Shown: positions 26,983 to 36,035 of the stretch, piece after piece
Position numbering within the stretch: the stretch's first letter is position 1
Layout of the letters: the number at the start of each line of letters is the position of its first letter
From: Bog-159 sp963818855
Lineage (GTDB): Bacteria; Acidobacteriota; Terriglobia; Bryobacterales; Bryobacteraceae
Assembly: GCA_963818855.1 (NCBI GenBank)
Contig: CAWFUH010000017.1
Span: 911,534-975,533 of the forward strand
DNA: 64,000 bases
Direction of reading: 5' to 3'
Program-made: the position numbers and the translations under genes
Notes under the pieces: generated by a model
The model's database searches: none
What the model saw: only the letters and a program-made list of their open reading frames with translations
What the model was told of the DNA's origin: nothing

Positions 26983-27381
26983 CTAGAACATCCGTGTACG
27001 CCCGTTGAAGCTTACCGGTTCACGGCGCACCTGCTCTTCCTGCGCCACGCGGAAATCCATGGCGTGAATTCTTAGTCCGACCCAGGTAAAAGTGGCAGCC
27101 GGCTCCGCGTGCACGCGGGCCACGGTGGTTTGGCAACGGATGCAGCGCCGCTCGAAACCCTCCTGTTCCGGCAGCTCTACCTCGACGATCAGCATCTCTC
27201 CCACGTTCGGAAGACGGCCGCCGGCATGTTCCCACCGCAACAGCATGCCGTCACGGCTGATGTTCTCCGTAAGCATGGTGCTGCGTTCTCCGCCTTCCAG
27301 CCAAATCACCCGGCATGCCAGCCGTACCGCGACGCGGGTGCTGCCGCGGCGATTCATTCTCGAAATGCTTTCCGGGTACAC
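26983..27381 (-). CDS. PilZ-domain protein
   Basis: 132 residues from a GTG at 27379-27381; an ATG at 27355-27357 is an alternative start eight codons in. It has the PilZ signature: an R-R---R pattern near the start (NRRGSTRVAVRL) and ENISRDGMLLR, corresponding to the N-x-S-x-x-G part of the c-di-GMP-binding site, followed by beta strands (GEMLIVEVELPE) and a conserved FTWVGLRI. PilZ proteins bind c-di-GMP or act as degenerate partners in motility and exopolysaccharide control. It sits eight bases upstream of the GT-C-like gene, next to the tad operon, a sensible place for a second-messenger input. Confidence 0.75.
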   Translation of the reverse strand: MYPESISRMNRRGSTRVAVRLACRVIWLEGGERSTMLTENISRDGMLLRWEHAGGRLPNVGEMLIVEVELPEQEGFERRCIRCQTTVARVHAEPAATFTWVGLRIHAMDFRVAQEEQVRREPVSFNGRTRMF

Positions 27382-27814
27382 GATGCGACTTTAGATCGCC
27401 ACACGGCAACTCGCAATACCGTAAATAGGAGATAACTATCTGTTTTCCGAAGTTAATATGCCGAAGCGGCCTAAATAGGCGCTTACGGGCACTTCTGGAA
27501 GCGGCATTAGCGGCACAAATTAACGATCGTTAGGGTACGCCGGCGGAATTACGCGCCGCATTCTAATTCGGAGGGTGTCTGCAAATGGATCAAGAAATCG
27601 GGCCAAACGTCGATTCAGCAGCGCTTCCGGGCCGGTTTGTGCCGCTATTTGCGGAGTGTAATAAAAATCTCAGTTTTTTTTACAAATTCAATTGACAATC
27701 GGCCAACCAAACGTAACAATTCAATATCAGGTACCCCCAACAAGGTGTCGTCCCCCGGTGCCCCTTGACCGGTGGAAATCTAAGGGAGAGCGGCCGCAAG
27801 GTCGAAGAGGCGGT
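27382..27814. other. Intergenic region between divergent PilZ and LuxR genes
   Basis: No gene is seen. The region is AT-richer than its neighbours and contains the LuxR promoter (27692-27720), a T8 run at 27673-27680, and related words such as GCGGCATTAGCGGCACAAAT and GTGCCGCTATTTGCGG. Confidence 0.6.
27692..27720 (+). promoter_or_regulatory. Sigma-70-type promoter for the LuxR regulator
   Basis: TTGACA (27692-27697), 17-base spacer, AACAAT (27715-27720), about 95 bases before the regulator start. The -35 is a perfect consensus; the -10 matches four of six. Confidence 0.55.
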
Positions 27815-28576
27815 ATGACGCGCGTCTATCTATATAGCGATCAACCCATCCTGGCCAAAGGTTTGGAAGCGGTTCTGATGGCTACGGGGCGTTTTCAATT
27901 AGAGAGTTCGTACTCTGGAATACCGGAGTTGGTGGAACGGTTGCAAACCGAGGCCCCCGATATCCTTCTGCTGGACCTGACTCCGGATGTCACGTTCGGC
28001 GTTCTGAGCGACATCAAGCGCGTGGTGCAGGAAACCAAGCTGGTGTTATGGGTGAATACCATCTCTACCGAGCTGGCGTTCCAGGCCATGGGACTTGGTG
28101 TGCGCGGCATCTTGCGCAAGACTCTGCCCGCCGATTTGCAGGTGAAGTGCCTGCAGAAGGTCCAGGAAGGCGAACTCTGGTTTGAAAAGGCGCTGACCGA
28201 CAGCTTCCTGGCGGCCAAGAGGGTGGTATTGAGCCAGCGCGAGGGACAACTGATTACGCTGCTGTCGCACGGCCTGAAAAACAAGGAAATCGCTTCCACG
28301 CTGCAGATTTCCGAGGGCACGGTAAAGGTTTACTTATCCCGTTTGTTCCAAAAGGTGGGTGTGAAAGATCGCTTTGAGCTGGCTCTGTTCGGTTTAAAGA
28401 ACCTTACGGCTGGGCACGCGCAGCCTTCGGAGAAGCCCAGCCGGCTCAACAACGCGCCCATCCCCAATTTGCGTTCGCTGGTGCTCGAGAGGCCGGTGGA
28501 CCGGCCAGCCCCTCCCCCTCCGGTGGCCGCATTCCCGGCCGTCCCCCGCCGTACCTACCGGCCGGGAGAAATCTAG
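27815..28576 (+). CDS. NarL/LuxR-family response regulator
   Basis: About 253 residues from an ATG at 27815 with AAGAGG upstream; a longer open frame from 27692 lacks conserved sequence. Residues 1-120 are a receiver domain: YLYSDQPILAKGL, phosphoacceptor in DILLLDLTPD, and LRKTL holding the conserved lysine. The acidic pocket is reduced to a single D in YSDQ. A LuxR HTH follows (LSQREGQLITLLSHGLKNKEIASTLQISEGTVKVYLSRLFQKVGV). The C-terminal 60 residues are proline-rich and lack a known fold. No sensor kinase is adjacent. Its place beside PilZ and tad genes suggests control of that locus, as inference. Confidence 0.85.
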   Translation: MTRVYLYSDQPILAKGLEAVLMATGRFQLESSYSGIPELVERLQTEAPDILLLDLTPDVTFGVLSDIKRVVQETKLVLWVNTISTELAFQAMGLGVRGILRKTLPADLQVKCLQKVQEGELWFEKALTDSFLAAKRVVLSQREGQLITLLSHGLKNKEIASTLQISEGTVKVYLSRLFQKVGVKDRFELALFGLKNLTAGHAQPSEKPSRLNNAPIPNLRSLVLERPVDRPAPPPPVAAFPAVPRRTYRPGEI

Positions 28577-28605
28577 CCGGCTGGGAGGGCAGCCTTTCAG
28601 CCGGC
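28576..28605. repeat. GCCGGCTG ... CAGCCGGC inverted repeat after the LuxR gene
   Basis: An eight-base perfect stem with a 14-base loop starts at the last base of the LuxR stop codon. It lacks a T tract and resembles the dispersed palindromes of this genome more than a classic terminator. Confidence 0.45.
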
Positions 28606-28670
28606 GCGGAGCTATAGCTTCGCTTGTACGCGCCTTACCTGTTGGCAGCAGAAGTGCAGCGCTGGCCCCG

Positions 28671-29684
28671 ATGCGTGTCGTGTGGGGGTTCCTTGCCATT
28701 GCCGGCATAGGCTGGGCACAGTTCAAAAGCACTGTTCCGCTGGTCGTCGCACCCACCACCGTTACCGATTCCAAAGGGCATTATGTGGACGGCCTGACCA
28801 CTGCGGACCTGATCCTCTACGACAACAATGTGCCGCAGGCGATACGCATGGACTGGATGACGTATCCGATCTCACTGGTGGTCGCCGTGCAGGCCAGCGC
28901 AAATTCTTTGGCCGTAATCGACAAACTGGGCGGCAGCGGCATCCTCTTCACGGAACTGCTGGCAGCCGATGCCGGCGAAACGGCCGTGATCTCGTTCAGC
29001 GACGACGTAAAGGTCCACCAGGATTTCACTAACAAGCCGGATGCGGTCACGCATGCGCTGCAGATGCTGCGTCCGGAAGGCGGCAATGCGCACATCCTGG
29101 ATGCCATGCGCCAGGCGCTCGGGATGCTCGAACAACGGCCACCCGCCCGGCGGCGGATCATTCTCATGATTGCCGAGAAACGCGACCGCGCCAGCAAAGT
29201 GAAGCTGCCGGAGGTGATGGAGCGCGTCGAACGGCTGAATGCGGCGGTTTATTGGCTGAGCTATTCGCCGTTCCTCCAGCCGTTCACCACCAGGCCGCGG
29301 ACTGTAGAAGATACTAAACCCATAGCGGAACGGATCACGGTAAGGAAGTGCGATCTCTGCCCGGAACCGGACGACACTCCGGTTCCGCCCAATCTGGGAC
29401 CGGGAGGACCGATGTACGCCCTGGGTGAATTGGGCCGGCTGCATAAGCCGGACCTTTCTGCGCTTTTCAGCACCACTACCGGTGGGCGCACGTTGGGATT
29501 CCTTAAAAAAAATGCTTTAGAAGATGCGATTCAACTGGTCGGCGCAGAAGTGCATCGCCAGTATATCCTCACATTCGAGCCGAAGGGCGGCGAGCCCGGA
29601 GAGTTTCATGCGCTGCGCGTGGCGGTGAAGAATCGGCCCGAACTGCAGGCCAAAACGCGCCAGGGTTACTGGTCCGTGCAATAG
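28671..29684 (+). CDS. Secreted VWFA-related acidobacterial protein
   Basis: 337 residues with a short signal peptide (MRVVWGFLAIAGIGWAQ). The N-terminal part (VTDSKGHYVDGLTTADLILYDNNVPQ) is the conserved lead of the acidobacterial VWFA-related family (TIGR03436-like). The von Willebrand A-like domain follows (ISLVVAVQASANS in place of a strict DxSxS, ETAVISFSDDVKVHQDF, GGNAHILDAMRQALGML, RRRIILMIAEKRD). The metal-site aspartate is not conserved, so divalent-metal adhesion is doubtful. The C-terminal LVGAEVHRQYILTFEPKG is the usual family ending. A second member lies at 49937-50845. Function unknown. Confidence 0.8.
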   Translation: MRVVWGFLAIAGIGWAQFKSTVPLVVAPTTVTDSKGHYVDGLTTADLILYDNNVPQAIRMDWMTYPISLVVAVQASANSLAVIDKLGGSGILFTELLAADAGETAVISFSDDVKVHQDFTNKPDAVTHALQMLRPEGGNAHILDAMRQALGMLEQRPPARRRIILMIAEKRDRASKVKLPEVMERVERLNAAVYWLSYSPFLQPFTTRPRTVEDTKPIAERITVRKCDLCPEPDDTPVPPNLGPGGPMYALGELGRLHKPDLSALFSTTTGGRTLGFLKKNALEDAIQLVGAEVHRQYILTFEPKGGEPGEFHALRVAVKNRPELQAKTRQGYWSVQ

Positions 29685-29709
29685 CCGGCTGGGCGCCTCC
29701 ACAATTTAT

Positions 29710-30290
29710 TGCGCGGATTCTTTCTGGTAATCGGAAAAAGATTCGTCCGCTTCGCCGTGGCGGGAGGATACGGCCCGGATCACCTGCGCCTCGACCTTCA
29801 CCCGTTGATAGGTCTGAGTGTCTATCCAAGGCTTCCTTGCATGCCGGTCAACACCTTGCTATCGCGGTTCGGCGGTATCTAGCCGGGCCGCGGAGTTGCC
29901 TGCAGCACATAGACCTGACGCGGGCCGGGCTGCTGCTGACCCAGGAGTTCGAAATTGAAGGCGCTTACCAGCTGGCTAATCAGCAAATGGTCGCGGCTGC
30001 GGCCATTCTGATAGACGGCTACCCGCGCATCCTGCTCCAACTTAGTTTCATTCCGCCGCTGCGCAATGGTCCGCGTAAGTTTGTGCTCCTCGTGCGTGCG
30101 CAGAGCAGGAGCCAGGGGTTCGCCATTGATAGCGATTAGTTTGCGGTATGGGGATCCGCCGATCGTCAGCACCTGATAAGTTCGGGTGCCTCGTTCTGTT
30201 TTATCGGCCTCGCGGTAGCTAAAGCCGGGAGCCGCCGCCCAGTCGCGGTCATTTGCCTGCGCCGAACGCTGCACGATCGCGGCGAAGTCT
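29710..30290 (-). pseudogene. Decayed remnant of a secreted acidobacterial protein
   Basis: The minus strand encodes, in order, EDFAAIVQRSAQANDRDW, GTRTYQVLTIGGSPYRKL, HLLISQLVSAFNFELLGQQ, VYVLQATPRPG, then a stop in place of the expected residue, NRDSKVLTGMQGSL, a frameshift, and WIDTQTYQRVKVEAQVIR ending HGEADESFSDYQKESAQ. The blocks are in the order I expect from a family of acidobacterial proteins with 'RDHLL ... VYVLKATPRPGY ... LTGMEGKLWID' motifs. At least one stop, one frameshift and an internal deletion (after VIRAVS) show it is dead. It follows directly on a truncated beta-lactamase-like remnant. Confidence 0.55.
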
Positions 30291-30600
30291 TCGCCGGCAC
30301 TCGATACATCCGCGCCCCAAGACCATCGTTCAACCGCAGCTTGCCCTCCTCCACCAACATCATCACGGCGACGCCGGTGATGGGCTTCGACATCGAGACG
30401 ATGCGAAAGATGGCTTCCTTTCCATGGGGCGCTTGGATTCGATCTGCATCGATGTGCGGCTGGATGGCTTCGTGGATGCGGCGCAGGCGCAGGGACGACA
30501 TCCCGGCGTCCTCAGGTTTACCGCGTGGTACATCTCCGGCATTTGCGGGCGCGGCCAGAAGTGGGAGCAGCAATAGAAGGATTAGAGGTGCGGGCTTCAT
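30290..30600 (-). pseudogene. Truncated serine hydrolase (class C beta-lactamase-like)
   Basis: Start at ATG 30598-30600 with GAGG upstream and a signal peptide (APLILLLLLPLLAAPANA). The mature start (PEDAGMSSLRLRRIHEAIQPHI) and the catalytic SxxK motif (SMSKPITGVAVMMLVEEGKL) match beta-lactamase-related serine hydrolases, but the linker with the usual GAVTLVAR strand is missing between ADRIQ and APHGKE. Everything after RLNDGLG, including the Y-x-N and H-x-G motifs, is lost at a junction with the next remnant. It is non-functional as a hydrolase. Confidence 0.6.
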
Positions 30601-30773
30601 GACCATCCTCTAGATTAGACGGCTGCGTGTTATGATGCCGACTGAGCGCACCGGGCGCCACCGAGTCCGCGGGAAGGGCTGAGCCCACCGATCACCAAGT
30701 TTTGCCGGCTACACGACGAATCTTCTTTTTCGCCCGACACGCGGACAACGGGCATTGACTAAAGGAGATCGTC

Positions 30774-32666
30774 ATGCCCAACGAGAAGCCAAATCCCGCG
30801 CGCCGTCTGCCGCGGCAACCCAATCTGGAACAGTTACGCAAGCAGGCCAGAGACCTGCTGCTTGAATATCGCGCCGGCAATCCGGCGGCCGTGGAAGAGG
30901 TGCGCCAGTTTGAGCGCCATCCCGACCCGGCAGCATTCGCCCTGCACGATGCCCAACGGGTGCTGGCGCGCGCGTACGGCTACCAGAGCTGGGCCAGGCT
31001 CAAAGCATTCGTGGATGGCGCGAACGTCGCCCGGCTGGCGGCTGCCGTACAGGCCGGCGATGTGGATCAAGCGCGGGCGCTGCTGCGCGCGCGTCCGGAA
31101 CTGGCCACCATGGACATGGCCGGCGACAACGAGCACCAGGCCTTGCACTACGCGGTGTTGCGGCGCGACCGGACGATGGTGCGTCTACTCATGGCTGGCG
31201 GCGCGGATGCGCGCAAGGGGATTTTTCCGCATCGCGATGCGACCACAGCGTTCGCTCTGGCGCGGGAACGCGGCTACGAAGATATCGTGAGCACGATCGA
31301 GGAAGAAGAGCAGCACCGCCGCGAGACCATGAGTTGCCCTAACGCGACTGTTTCGCCCTTGCAGGACCAGATCAATCGCGCAATACGGGACGGCGACAAC
31401 ACCGCGGCGATGCGTTTACTGGAAGCGGATGAATCGCTGATTCGGGCGTGCGACCGCGACGGCGCCACGGCGCTGCACGCCGCCGCAGCCGCGATGAACC
31501 CGGAGATGGTGGGGTGGCTGCTGCACAGACAGGCCAACGCGCGCAAGGCGGATCTGCATGGCTGCACCCCTCTCGACCGAGCGGCGTTAGCAGCCCGCGC
31601 GTGGGATGATGGCGCGAAGCACTTTCCTGAAGTGGCACGCCTGCTATTGGCGCACGGTGCGGATCTGACGGCGCGCGCGGCGGTGGCCTTGCAGGAAGGG
31701 GGGCGCGTACGCGAACTGGTCGAGGCCGATCCCGGCGTGCTACGCGAAATCCGATGGCAGACGGGCGGACTGCTTACCCTGGCGGTGAAACATGGCCACA
31801 TCGAGATGGTGAGACTATTGCTCGATTTGGGAGCCGATGTGGACGAGCGCACCACGCTCGCCGAGTTGGAGGAGCCCACGCTAAGCTGGGGAAGTCCACT
31901 CTGGCATGCGTCGCGGAGTGGGAGGCACGACATTGCCGGGTTGCTGCTCGATCGCGGCGCCGATCCTAACGGAAATGTTTACGCGTCGGGCTGGCCGATC
32001 GACCACGCGTACCGGCGCCACGACGAGGCCATGAAGCAATTGCTGCTCGAGCACGGCGCGACCCCGCAACCATGGACTATTGCCATGGCGCAAGACGTGG
32101 CCGAAGCACGCCGCATGCTGGAGGCGGACAGCGGCGAAGAGTTGGCGCGGGAGTTCGTATGGTCGGCCGCTTGTAATGGATGTCCGGCCATTGTGGAGCT
32201 GGCGCTGCCGCGGTTGCAGTGGGCGGCAAACGATCCGCGATGGCACTGGATTTTAATCCAGCCCATTCGCAGCGTGGGCGACCGTGAGGACGACGCCGAT
32301 TTCTTTGCGTGCATGGCGCTGCTGCTCGGGCACGGGATCGATCCGAATGTAACGCGGCGGGGGGAGACGGCGCTGCACTACACGGCCGCGCGGGCCAATC
32401 CGACCGGGGCGCAGCGCGTGCGGTTCGCGGCGATGCTGCTCGATCGCGGCGCGCGCCTGGATGTGCGGGACGAGTTGTTGCAGTCGACACCGCTGGGGTG
32501 GGCCTGCCGCTGGGGACGGCGGGAGATGGCGGAGTTGCTGATCGAGCGGGGAGCCGCGGTGAGTGAGCCGGATGCCGACCCGTGGGCCACGCCGCTGGCT
32601 TGGGCGGAGAAGATGGGGCATGCGGGAATCGCGGAGTTGTTACGGCAGCATGGCGCCGAACGTTAA
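30774..32666 (+). CDS. Ankyrin-repeat protein
   Basis: 630 residues, ATG preceded by AAAGGAG. The N-terminus (ARRLPRQPNLEQLRKQARDLLLEYRAGN) and FALHDAQRVLARAYGYQSWARLKAFV form a conserved lead domain seen in soil-bacterial ankyrin proteins. From residue 85 on there are about ten ankyrin repeats: EHQALHYAVLRRDRTMVRLLM, GATALHAAAAAMNPEMVGWLL, GCTPLDRAALAAR, SPLWHASRSGRHDIAGLLL, GETALHYTAARANPTG, STPLGWACRWGRREMAELLI. No signal peptide is present, so it is a cytoplasmic protein-binding scaffold; its partner is unknown. It lies alone between pseudogenes and the AraC gene. Confidence 0.85.
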   Translation: MPNEKPNPARRLPRQPNLEQLRKQARDLLLEYRAGNPAAVEEVRQFERHPDPAAFALHDAQRVLARAYGYQSWARLKAFVDGANVARLAAAVQAGDVDQARALLRARPELATMDMAGDNEHQALHYAVLRRDRTMVRLLMAGGADARKGIFPHRDATTAFALARERGYEDIVSTIEEEEQHRRETMSCPNATVSPLQDQINRAIRDGDNTAAMRLLEADESLIRACDRDGATALHAAAAAMNPEMVGWLLHRQANARKADLHGCTPLDRAALAARAWDDGAKHFPEVARLLLAHGADLTARAAVALQEGGRVRELVEADPGVLREIRWQTGGLLTLAVKHGHIEMVRLLLDLGADVDERTTLAELEEPTLSWGSPLWHASRSGRHDIAGLLLDRGADPNGNVYASGWPIDHAYRRHDEAMKQLLLEHGATPQPWTIAMAQDVAEARRMLEADSGEELAREFVWSAACNGCPAIVELALPRLQWAANDPRWHWILIQPIRSVGDREDDADFFACMALLLGHGIDPNVTRRGETALHYTAARANPTGAQRVRFAAMLLDRGARLDVRDELLQSTPLGWACRWGRREMAELLIERGAAVSEPDADPWATPLAWAEKMGHAGIAELLRQHGAER

Positions 32667-32908
32667 TTAAACGCGGTGGGGCACAAGCAGGTCCCTGGGG
32701 CTATGCGGCGGCAAAGGTCCGACATGACAAACCGTCAAAGTGATTGGCGAACGCTGGCGGTTTACCGGGACTGATCGTAGTCTGCTTCGGTCGGTTTTAG
32801 GTCCGTGGTCTCACGTTCCCAAATGTGAGGCACCTGGCACCCCCATTTCAGTGGACGAACACACTTATTGGTACCCGGGCACCGCCGCCAAAGTCAGAAT
32901 CCTCCACT

Positions 32909-33904
32909 TCAAGAAGCGTGCGCCATTCCGGCATTACCGTGGCCTTCAAAACCACGTTTGAGGTATTCACCAGGGTTGGCCCCGACAACTCGCTTGAACG
33001 CCTTACTGAACGCAGCGTCGGACTCGTAACCGACCGACCGAGCGACGTCTATGAGCTTTTTATCACGCTGTTGTAGTAACTGCATCGCCTTCTGCATCCG
33101 CCACTCGGTTACATATTCCAGTGGTGTTTGTCCGAGTAGCTTTTTAAAACGTGCTGCGAATGCGGAGCGAGACATGCCCGCCGCTTCGGCCAGGGATTCG
33201 ACCGTCCAGGGTGTATGCACGCTGTCGTGAATGGCACTCAGGGCAGTGCCCACTTGAGGATCGAAAATGGCACGCAGCCATCCTTTGTTGCGTTCCGGTC
33301 CCGACGCAATATGCGCCCGGAGTACCTGGATGAATAGGACCTCAGCTAGCCGAGTCGCGACTACTTCAGATCCCGGCGCCTGTTCTGCCATTTCCGACGC
33401 CAGCGCCTGCATTGTGATGTGAAGAGCAAGAGTGCGTGCCTGCTCGGCCTTAATCAGAATGAAGCTTGGCAACAACTGAGTGATCGGCTTCAGGCTGGCG
33501 CGATCGAAACTCAAGGCCCCACAGACGATTGTCGTCGGTGCACCACCCCCTCCATAATGAATGACATTGTTGTTAGCTTTGACCCCGATCTCGCGGAAAC
33601 TCCACATCGGACGTGTTCGCGGGCAGTCGCGCAAAACAATCGAAGTCCCCCGGGCCAGCACAAAGCAATCACCACCGGTGAGGGGAATCGGCTCCGGAAT
33701 CCCTTCAACACTCAGCCAGCAGTTGCCGCGCGAAAGCATGGCGAAGTGGGCCAAATCTGGGGGTGAAATCTTTTTGCCGGAAGGCGTGACTTTTTCTCCG
33801 CTCTGCTCTTCCTGTTCTAGGCCCCACGGGGCTGTGGCTTCGAGCCTGTGCAGACCGAAGGCCGTTACGTGCATCGTTCTGAAGATGTCTGTTATCGGGT
33901 CCAA
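32909..33904 (-). CDS. AraC-family transcriptional regulator
   Basis: 331 residues from a TTG (33902-33904). The TTG is supported by a strong ribosome site (AAGGAGGG) five bases upstream. Residues 1-200 are a cupin-type AraC_binding domain (HFAMLSRGNCWLSVEG, PLTGGDCFVLARGTSIVL). The C-terminal 100 residues carry two HTH units (WTVESLAEAAGMSRSAFAARFKKLLGQTPLEYVTEWRMQKA and VARSVGYESDAAFSKAFKRVVGANPGEY). It is divergent from the SDR gene at 34027 with direct repeats between, so it very likely controls that operon. A damaged copy of its 5' end occurs at 36036-36215. Confidence 0.9.
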   Translation of the reverse strand: MDPITDIFRTMHVTAFGLHRLEATAPWGLEQEEQSGEKVTPSGKKISPPDLAHFAMLSRGNCWLSVEGIPEPIPLTGGDCFVLARGTSIVLRDCPRTRPMWSFREIGVKANNNVIHYGGGGAPTTIVCGALSFDRASLKPITQLLPSFILIKAEQARTLALHITMQALASEMAEQAPGSEVVATRLAEVLFIQVLRAHIASGPERNKGWLRAIFDPQVGTALSAIHDSVHTPWTVESLAEAAGMSRSAFAARFKKLLGQTPLEYVTEWRMQKAMQLLQQRDKKLIDVARSVGYESDAAFSKAFKRVVGANPGEYLKRGFEGHGNAGMAHAS

Positions 33905-33918
33905 TTTAGCCCTCCTTC

Positions 33919-33947
33919 TTTTGGACGAATAGACAAAAGTTTTGGAC
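33919..33947. promoter_or_regulatory. Direct repeat TTTTGGAC x2, 21 bases apart; likely AraC-type operator
   Basis: TTTTGGAC at 33919-33926 and 33940-33947 are spaced two helical turns apart, as AraC-family half-sites often are, in the divergent region between the regulator and the SDR. In the duplicated block at 36229-36257 the first site is kept and the second has changed to ATTAGGAC. Confidence 0.5.
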
Positions 33948-34026
33948 TCCCGAGCACTTCTCGCCCACCGCCAAAGAACTCTACTCTAGTGTACTGAGTG
34001 CTTTAGATCTACCGAAGGGAGTAATT

Positions 34027-34761
34027 ATGGGCAAGCTTGAAGGAAAAGTTGCAGTCATCACGGGTGGCGCTACCGGGATCGGCCGCGCCGCAGCAAAGCG
34101 CTTCATCGAGGAGGGCGCCCTCGTCTTCATCTTCGGCCGCCGGCAGAAAGAGCTCGACGCCGCTGTGGCCGACCTCGGGCCAAAAGCCCGCGCGGTGAAG
34201 GGCTCGGTCTCCGATCTGGCCGATCTCGACCGACTCTACGCGGCGGTGAAGGCCGAGCGCGGAACCCTCGACATCGTCTTCGCGAATGCCGGGACGGGAA
34301 GCCCGCTTCCGCTCGGCAAGATCACCGCCGAGCACATTGACGAAACCTTCGACACCAATGTGAAGGGTACGATCTTCACGGTCCAGAAGGCGCTGCCGCT
34401 GATGGGCCAGGGCGGTTCGATTATCCTGACCGGATCGAGCGCCGGCACCACGGGCGCCCCGGGAATGAGCGCGTACAGCGCGAGCAAGGCGGCAGTGCGC
34501 AACCTAGCGCGGACCTGGGCGGAGGACCTGAAGGGCACCGGCATCCGGGTAAACGTCCTGTCGCCCGGGGCGACTGCGACCGAACTCGCGAAGGCGGCGC
34601 TCGGCGAGGAGGGCCAGAAGGTCTACGCCTCGATGACTCCGCTCCAGCGCATGGCCGATCCGGCGGAGATAGGGGCCGTGGCTGCCTTTCTCGCGTCGGA
34701 GGACAGCAGTTTCATGACCGCCAGCGAGGTCGCCGTCGACGGGGGCCTAGCGCAACTCTGA
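34027..34761 (+). CDS. Short-chain dehydrogenase/reductase, copy 1
   Basis: 244 residues, ATG after GAAGGGAG. Classical SDR features: cofactor motif TGGATGIG near residue 12, a basic FGRR turn at the end of strand 2 favouring NADP, NAG in FANAGTG, catalytic S in GSSAG and YSASK near residue 149, and a C-terminal substrate loop (MADPAEIGAVAAFLASEDSSFMT). It resembles 3-oxoacyl-ACP-reductase-like/glucose-dehydrogenase-like SDRs; the substrate cannot be told. It is divergent from AraC and followed by an F420-reductase-like gene. A paralogue with the same promoter block lies at 36340. Confidence 0.9.
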   Translation: MGKLEGKVAVITGGATGIGRAAAKRFIEEGALVFIFGRRQKELDAAVADLGPKARAVKGSVSDLADLDRLYAAVKAERGTLDIVFANAGTGSPLPLGKITAEHIDETFDTNVKGTIFTVQKALPLMGQGGSIILTGSSAGTTGAPGMSAYSASKAAVRNLARTWAEDLKGTGIRVNVLSPGATATELAKAALGEEGQKVYASMTPLQRMADPAEIGAVAAFLASEDSSFMTASEVAVDGGLAQL

Positions 34762-34830
34762 CTCCCTACGCCCGGGTCACTCCATTCGATATTCGGAGCC
34801 CGTGGGCGTTGTAAACCCAAAGAAGAATAT

Positions 34831-35433
34831 ATGAGCTATGCAATTGTAGGATTCGGGAAGATAGGCCAGGCCCTCGCCCACGCCTTCGCCCGTAAAAACA
34901 TTGAGGTGACCGTCGCGAGCCGGCGGCCGCCCGAAGTCTTGGCGCCGCAGGCTCAGGCGATTGGACCCACGGTCGCCGCCAAGTCGCTGCGGGATGCGCT
35001 TGAGGCCGACACAATCATCTTGGCGGTTCCGTTCGGGCAGCATCGCGAGGTTGCGAAAGCCCTGCCGAGCTGGAAAGGCAAAACGGTCATCGACGCGATG
35101 AACGCGTTTGGAGTTCTCCCTGAGGAGCTGGACGGCCTCCTGTCTTCCGCCTTCGTCGCGAAGTCGTTCACCGGCGCTAAGCTCGTGAAAGGTTTCAATC
35201 ACCTGGTTGTGGCCACCCTAGCGACCGATCCGGTCATCGAAGGGGGCCATCGGGTCGTCTTTCTGTCGAGCGACGACGAGGACGCGACCGCTCCCGTGGC
35301 GGATTTGGCCAAACAACTCGGGTTCGCCCCTGTCAAGCTGGGAAAGCTCAACGAGGGTGGCGCGCTGGTGCACGCACGCGGCCGCACCTGGGGTCAGCTC
35401 ATCTTCCAGGATCTGTTCAAGAAGGAGCAGTAA
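34831..35433 (+). CDS. NADP-binding F420-reductase-like protein
   Basis: 200 residues. Rossmann start (SYAIVGFGKIGQALAHAFARK) with GxGxxG, then VASRRPPE, ILAVPFGQHREVAKAL and KTVIDAMNAFG, the pattern of NADPH-dependent F420 reductase-like proteins (F420_oxidored). The C-terminal half (KLVKGFNHLVVATLATDP ... FLSSDDEDATAPVADLAKQLGF) also fits. The family includes proteins that do not use F420, so the acceptor is uncertain. It follows the SDR by 69 bases. Confidence 0.8.
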   Translation: MSYAIVGFGKIGQALAHAFARKNIEVTVASRRPPEVLAPQAQAIGPTVAAKSLRDALEADTIILAVPFGQHREVAKALPSWKGKTVIDAMNAFGVLPEELDGLLSSAFVAKSFTGAKLVKGFNHLVVATLATDPVIEGGHRVVFLSSDDEDATAPVADLAKQLGFAPVKLGKLNEGGALVHARGRTWGQLIFQDLFKKEQ

Positions 35434-35530
35434 TCGACCGTCGACCGTGTGATTTGGCCCGAGTAGAAGGATTTCAAAGCGTCCGATTGGGTCGGACGCG
35501 ATCCGATGTATGGGAAATGGAGAGATTTCG

Positions 35531-35947
35531 ATGAGCACACAAGAGAATGTCCAGATTGTGAAGGATTTTTTTGCAGCAATGAGCAGCTACAATGAGCAAG
35601 ACTTGCTGGCGTTGGCTGCCGAAGATATTGAGTGGATCATTCCAGGCGAGGGCTGGCCGCTGGCCGGCACGTACCGCGGGCACGCGGAATTGGCGGCTGT
35701 GCTTAAGAAGGCGTCCAAAGAGGTGGAAATGAAATACCCAAAGCCCCCCGAATTCGTGGCGCAGGGAGACCGGGTTCTGGTCATCGGCGTTGCTACGGGA
35801 AAAATCTATGCCACGAATAAGCCGTACAAGGACGAGTGGGTCTTCGACATTACCGTTCGAGATGGCAAAGTGGCGCACATCAAGGAGTACATCGACACGC
35901 AAGCACTGGCGCGGGCCTCCGAGATGCCCGCGAGGCCCAGGCCCTGA
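35531..35947 (+). CDS. SnoaL-like/NTF2-fold protein
   Basis: 138 residues from the ATG at 35531 (GGAGAG upstream). The sequence has the NTF2-like pattern: NVQIVKDFFAAMSSYNEQDLLALAAEDIEWIIPGEG, then GHAELAAVLKKA, FVAQGDRVLVIGVATGKI and KDEWVFDITVRDGKVAHIKEYIDTQAL. Such small proteins are isomerases, hydrolases or binding proteins; the catalytic residues cannot be assigned. It is the third gene of the SDR operon. Confidence 0.8.
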   Translation: MSTQENVQIVKDFFAAMSSYNEQDLLALAAEDIEWIIPGEGWPLAGTYRGHAELAAVLKKASKEVEMKYPKPPEFVAQGDRVLVIGVATGKIYATNKPYKDEWVFDITVRDGKVAHIKEYIDTQALARASEMPARPRP

Positions 35948-36035
35948 CGCAGGGACACCGACACCACACGATACGATTCGTAAAGTCTAACGAATACGTT
36001 GAACAGCGACAACGCCTTCCTGACCATAAACAGCG

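Noticed and set aside
28576..28605. Rho-independent terminator after the LuxR gene
   Set aside because: The stem is good but no T run follows; kept only as an inverted repeat.
32667..32908. Possible small gene between the ankyrin and AraC genes
   Set aside because: Short frames exist but none has a ribosome site, pattern or sensible composition; I see nothing in this stretch.
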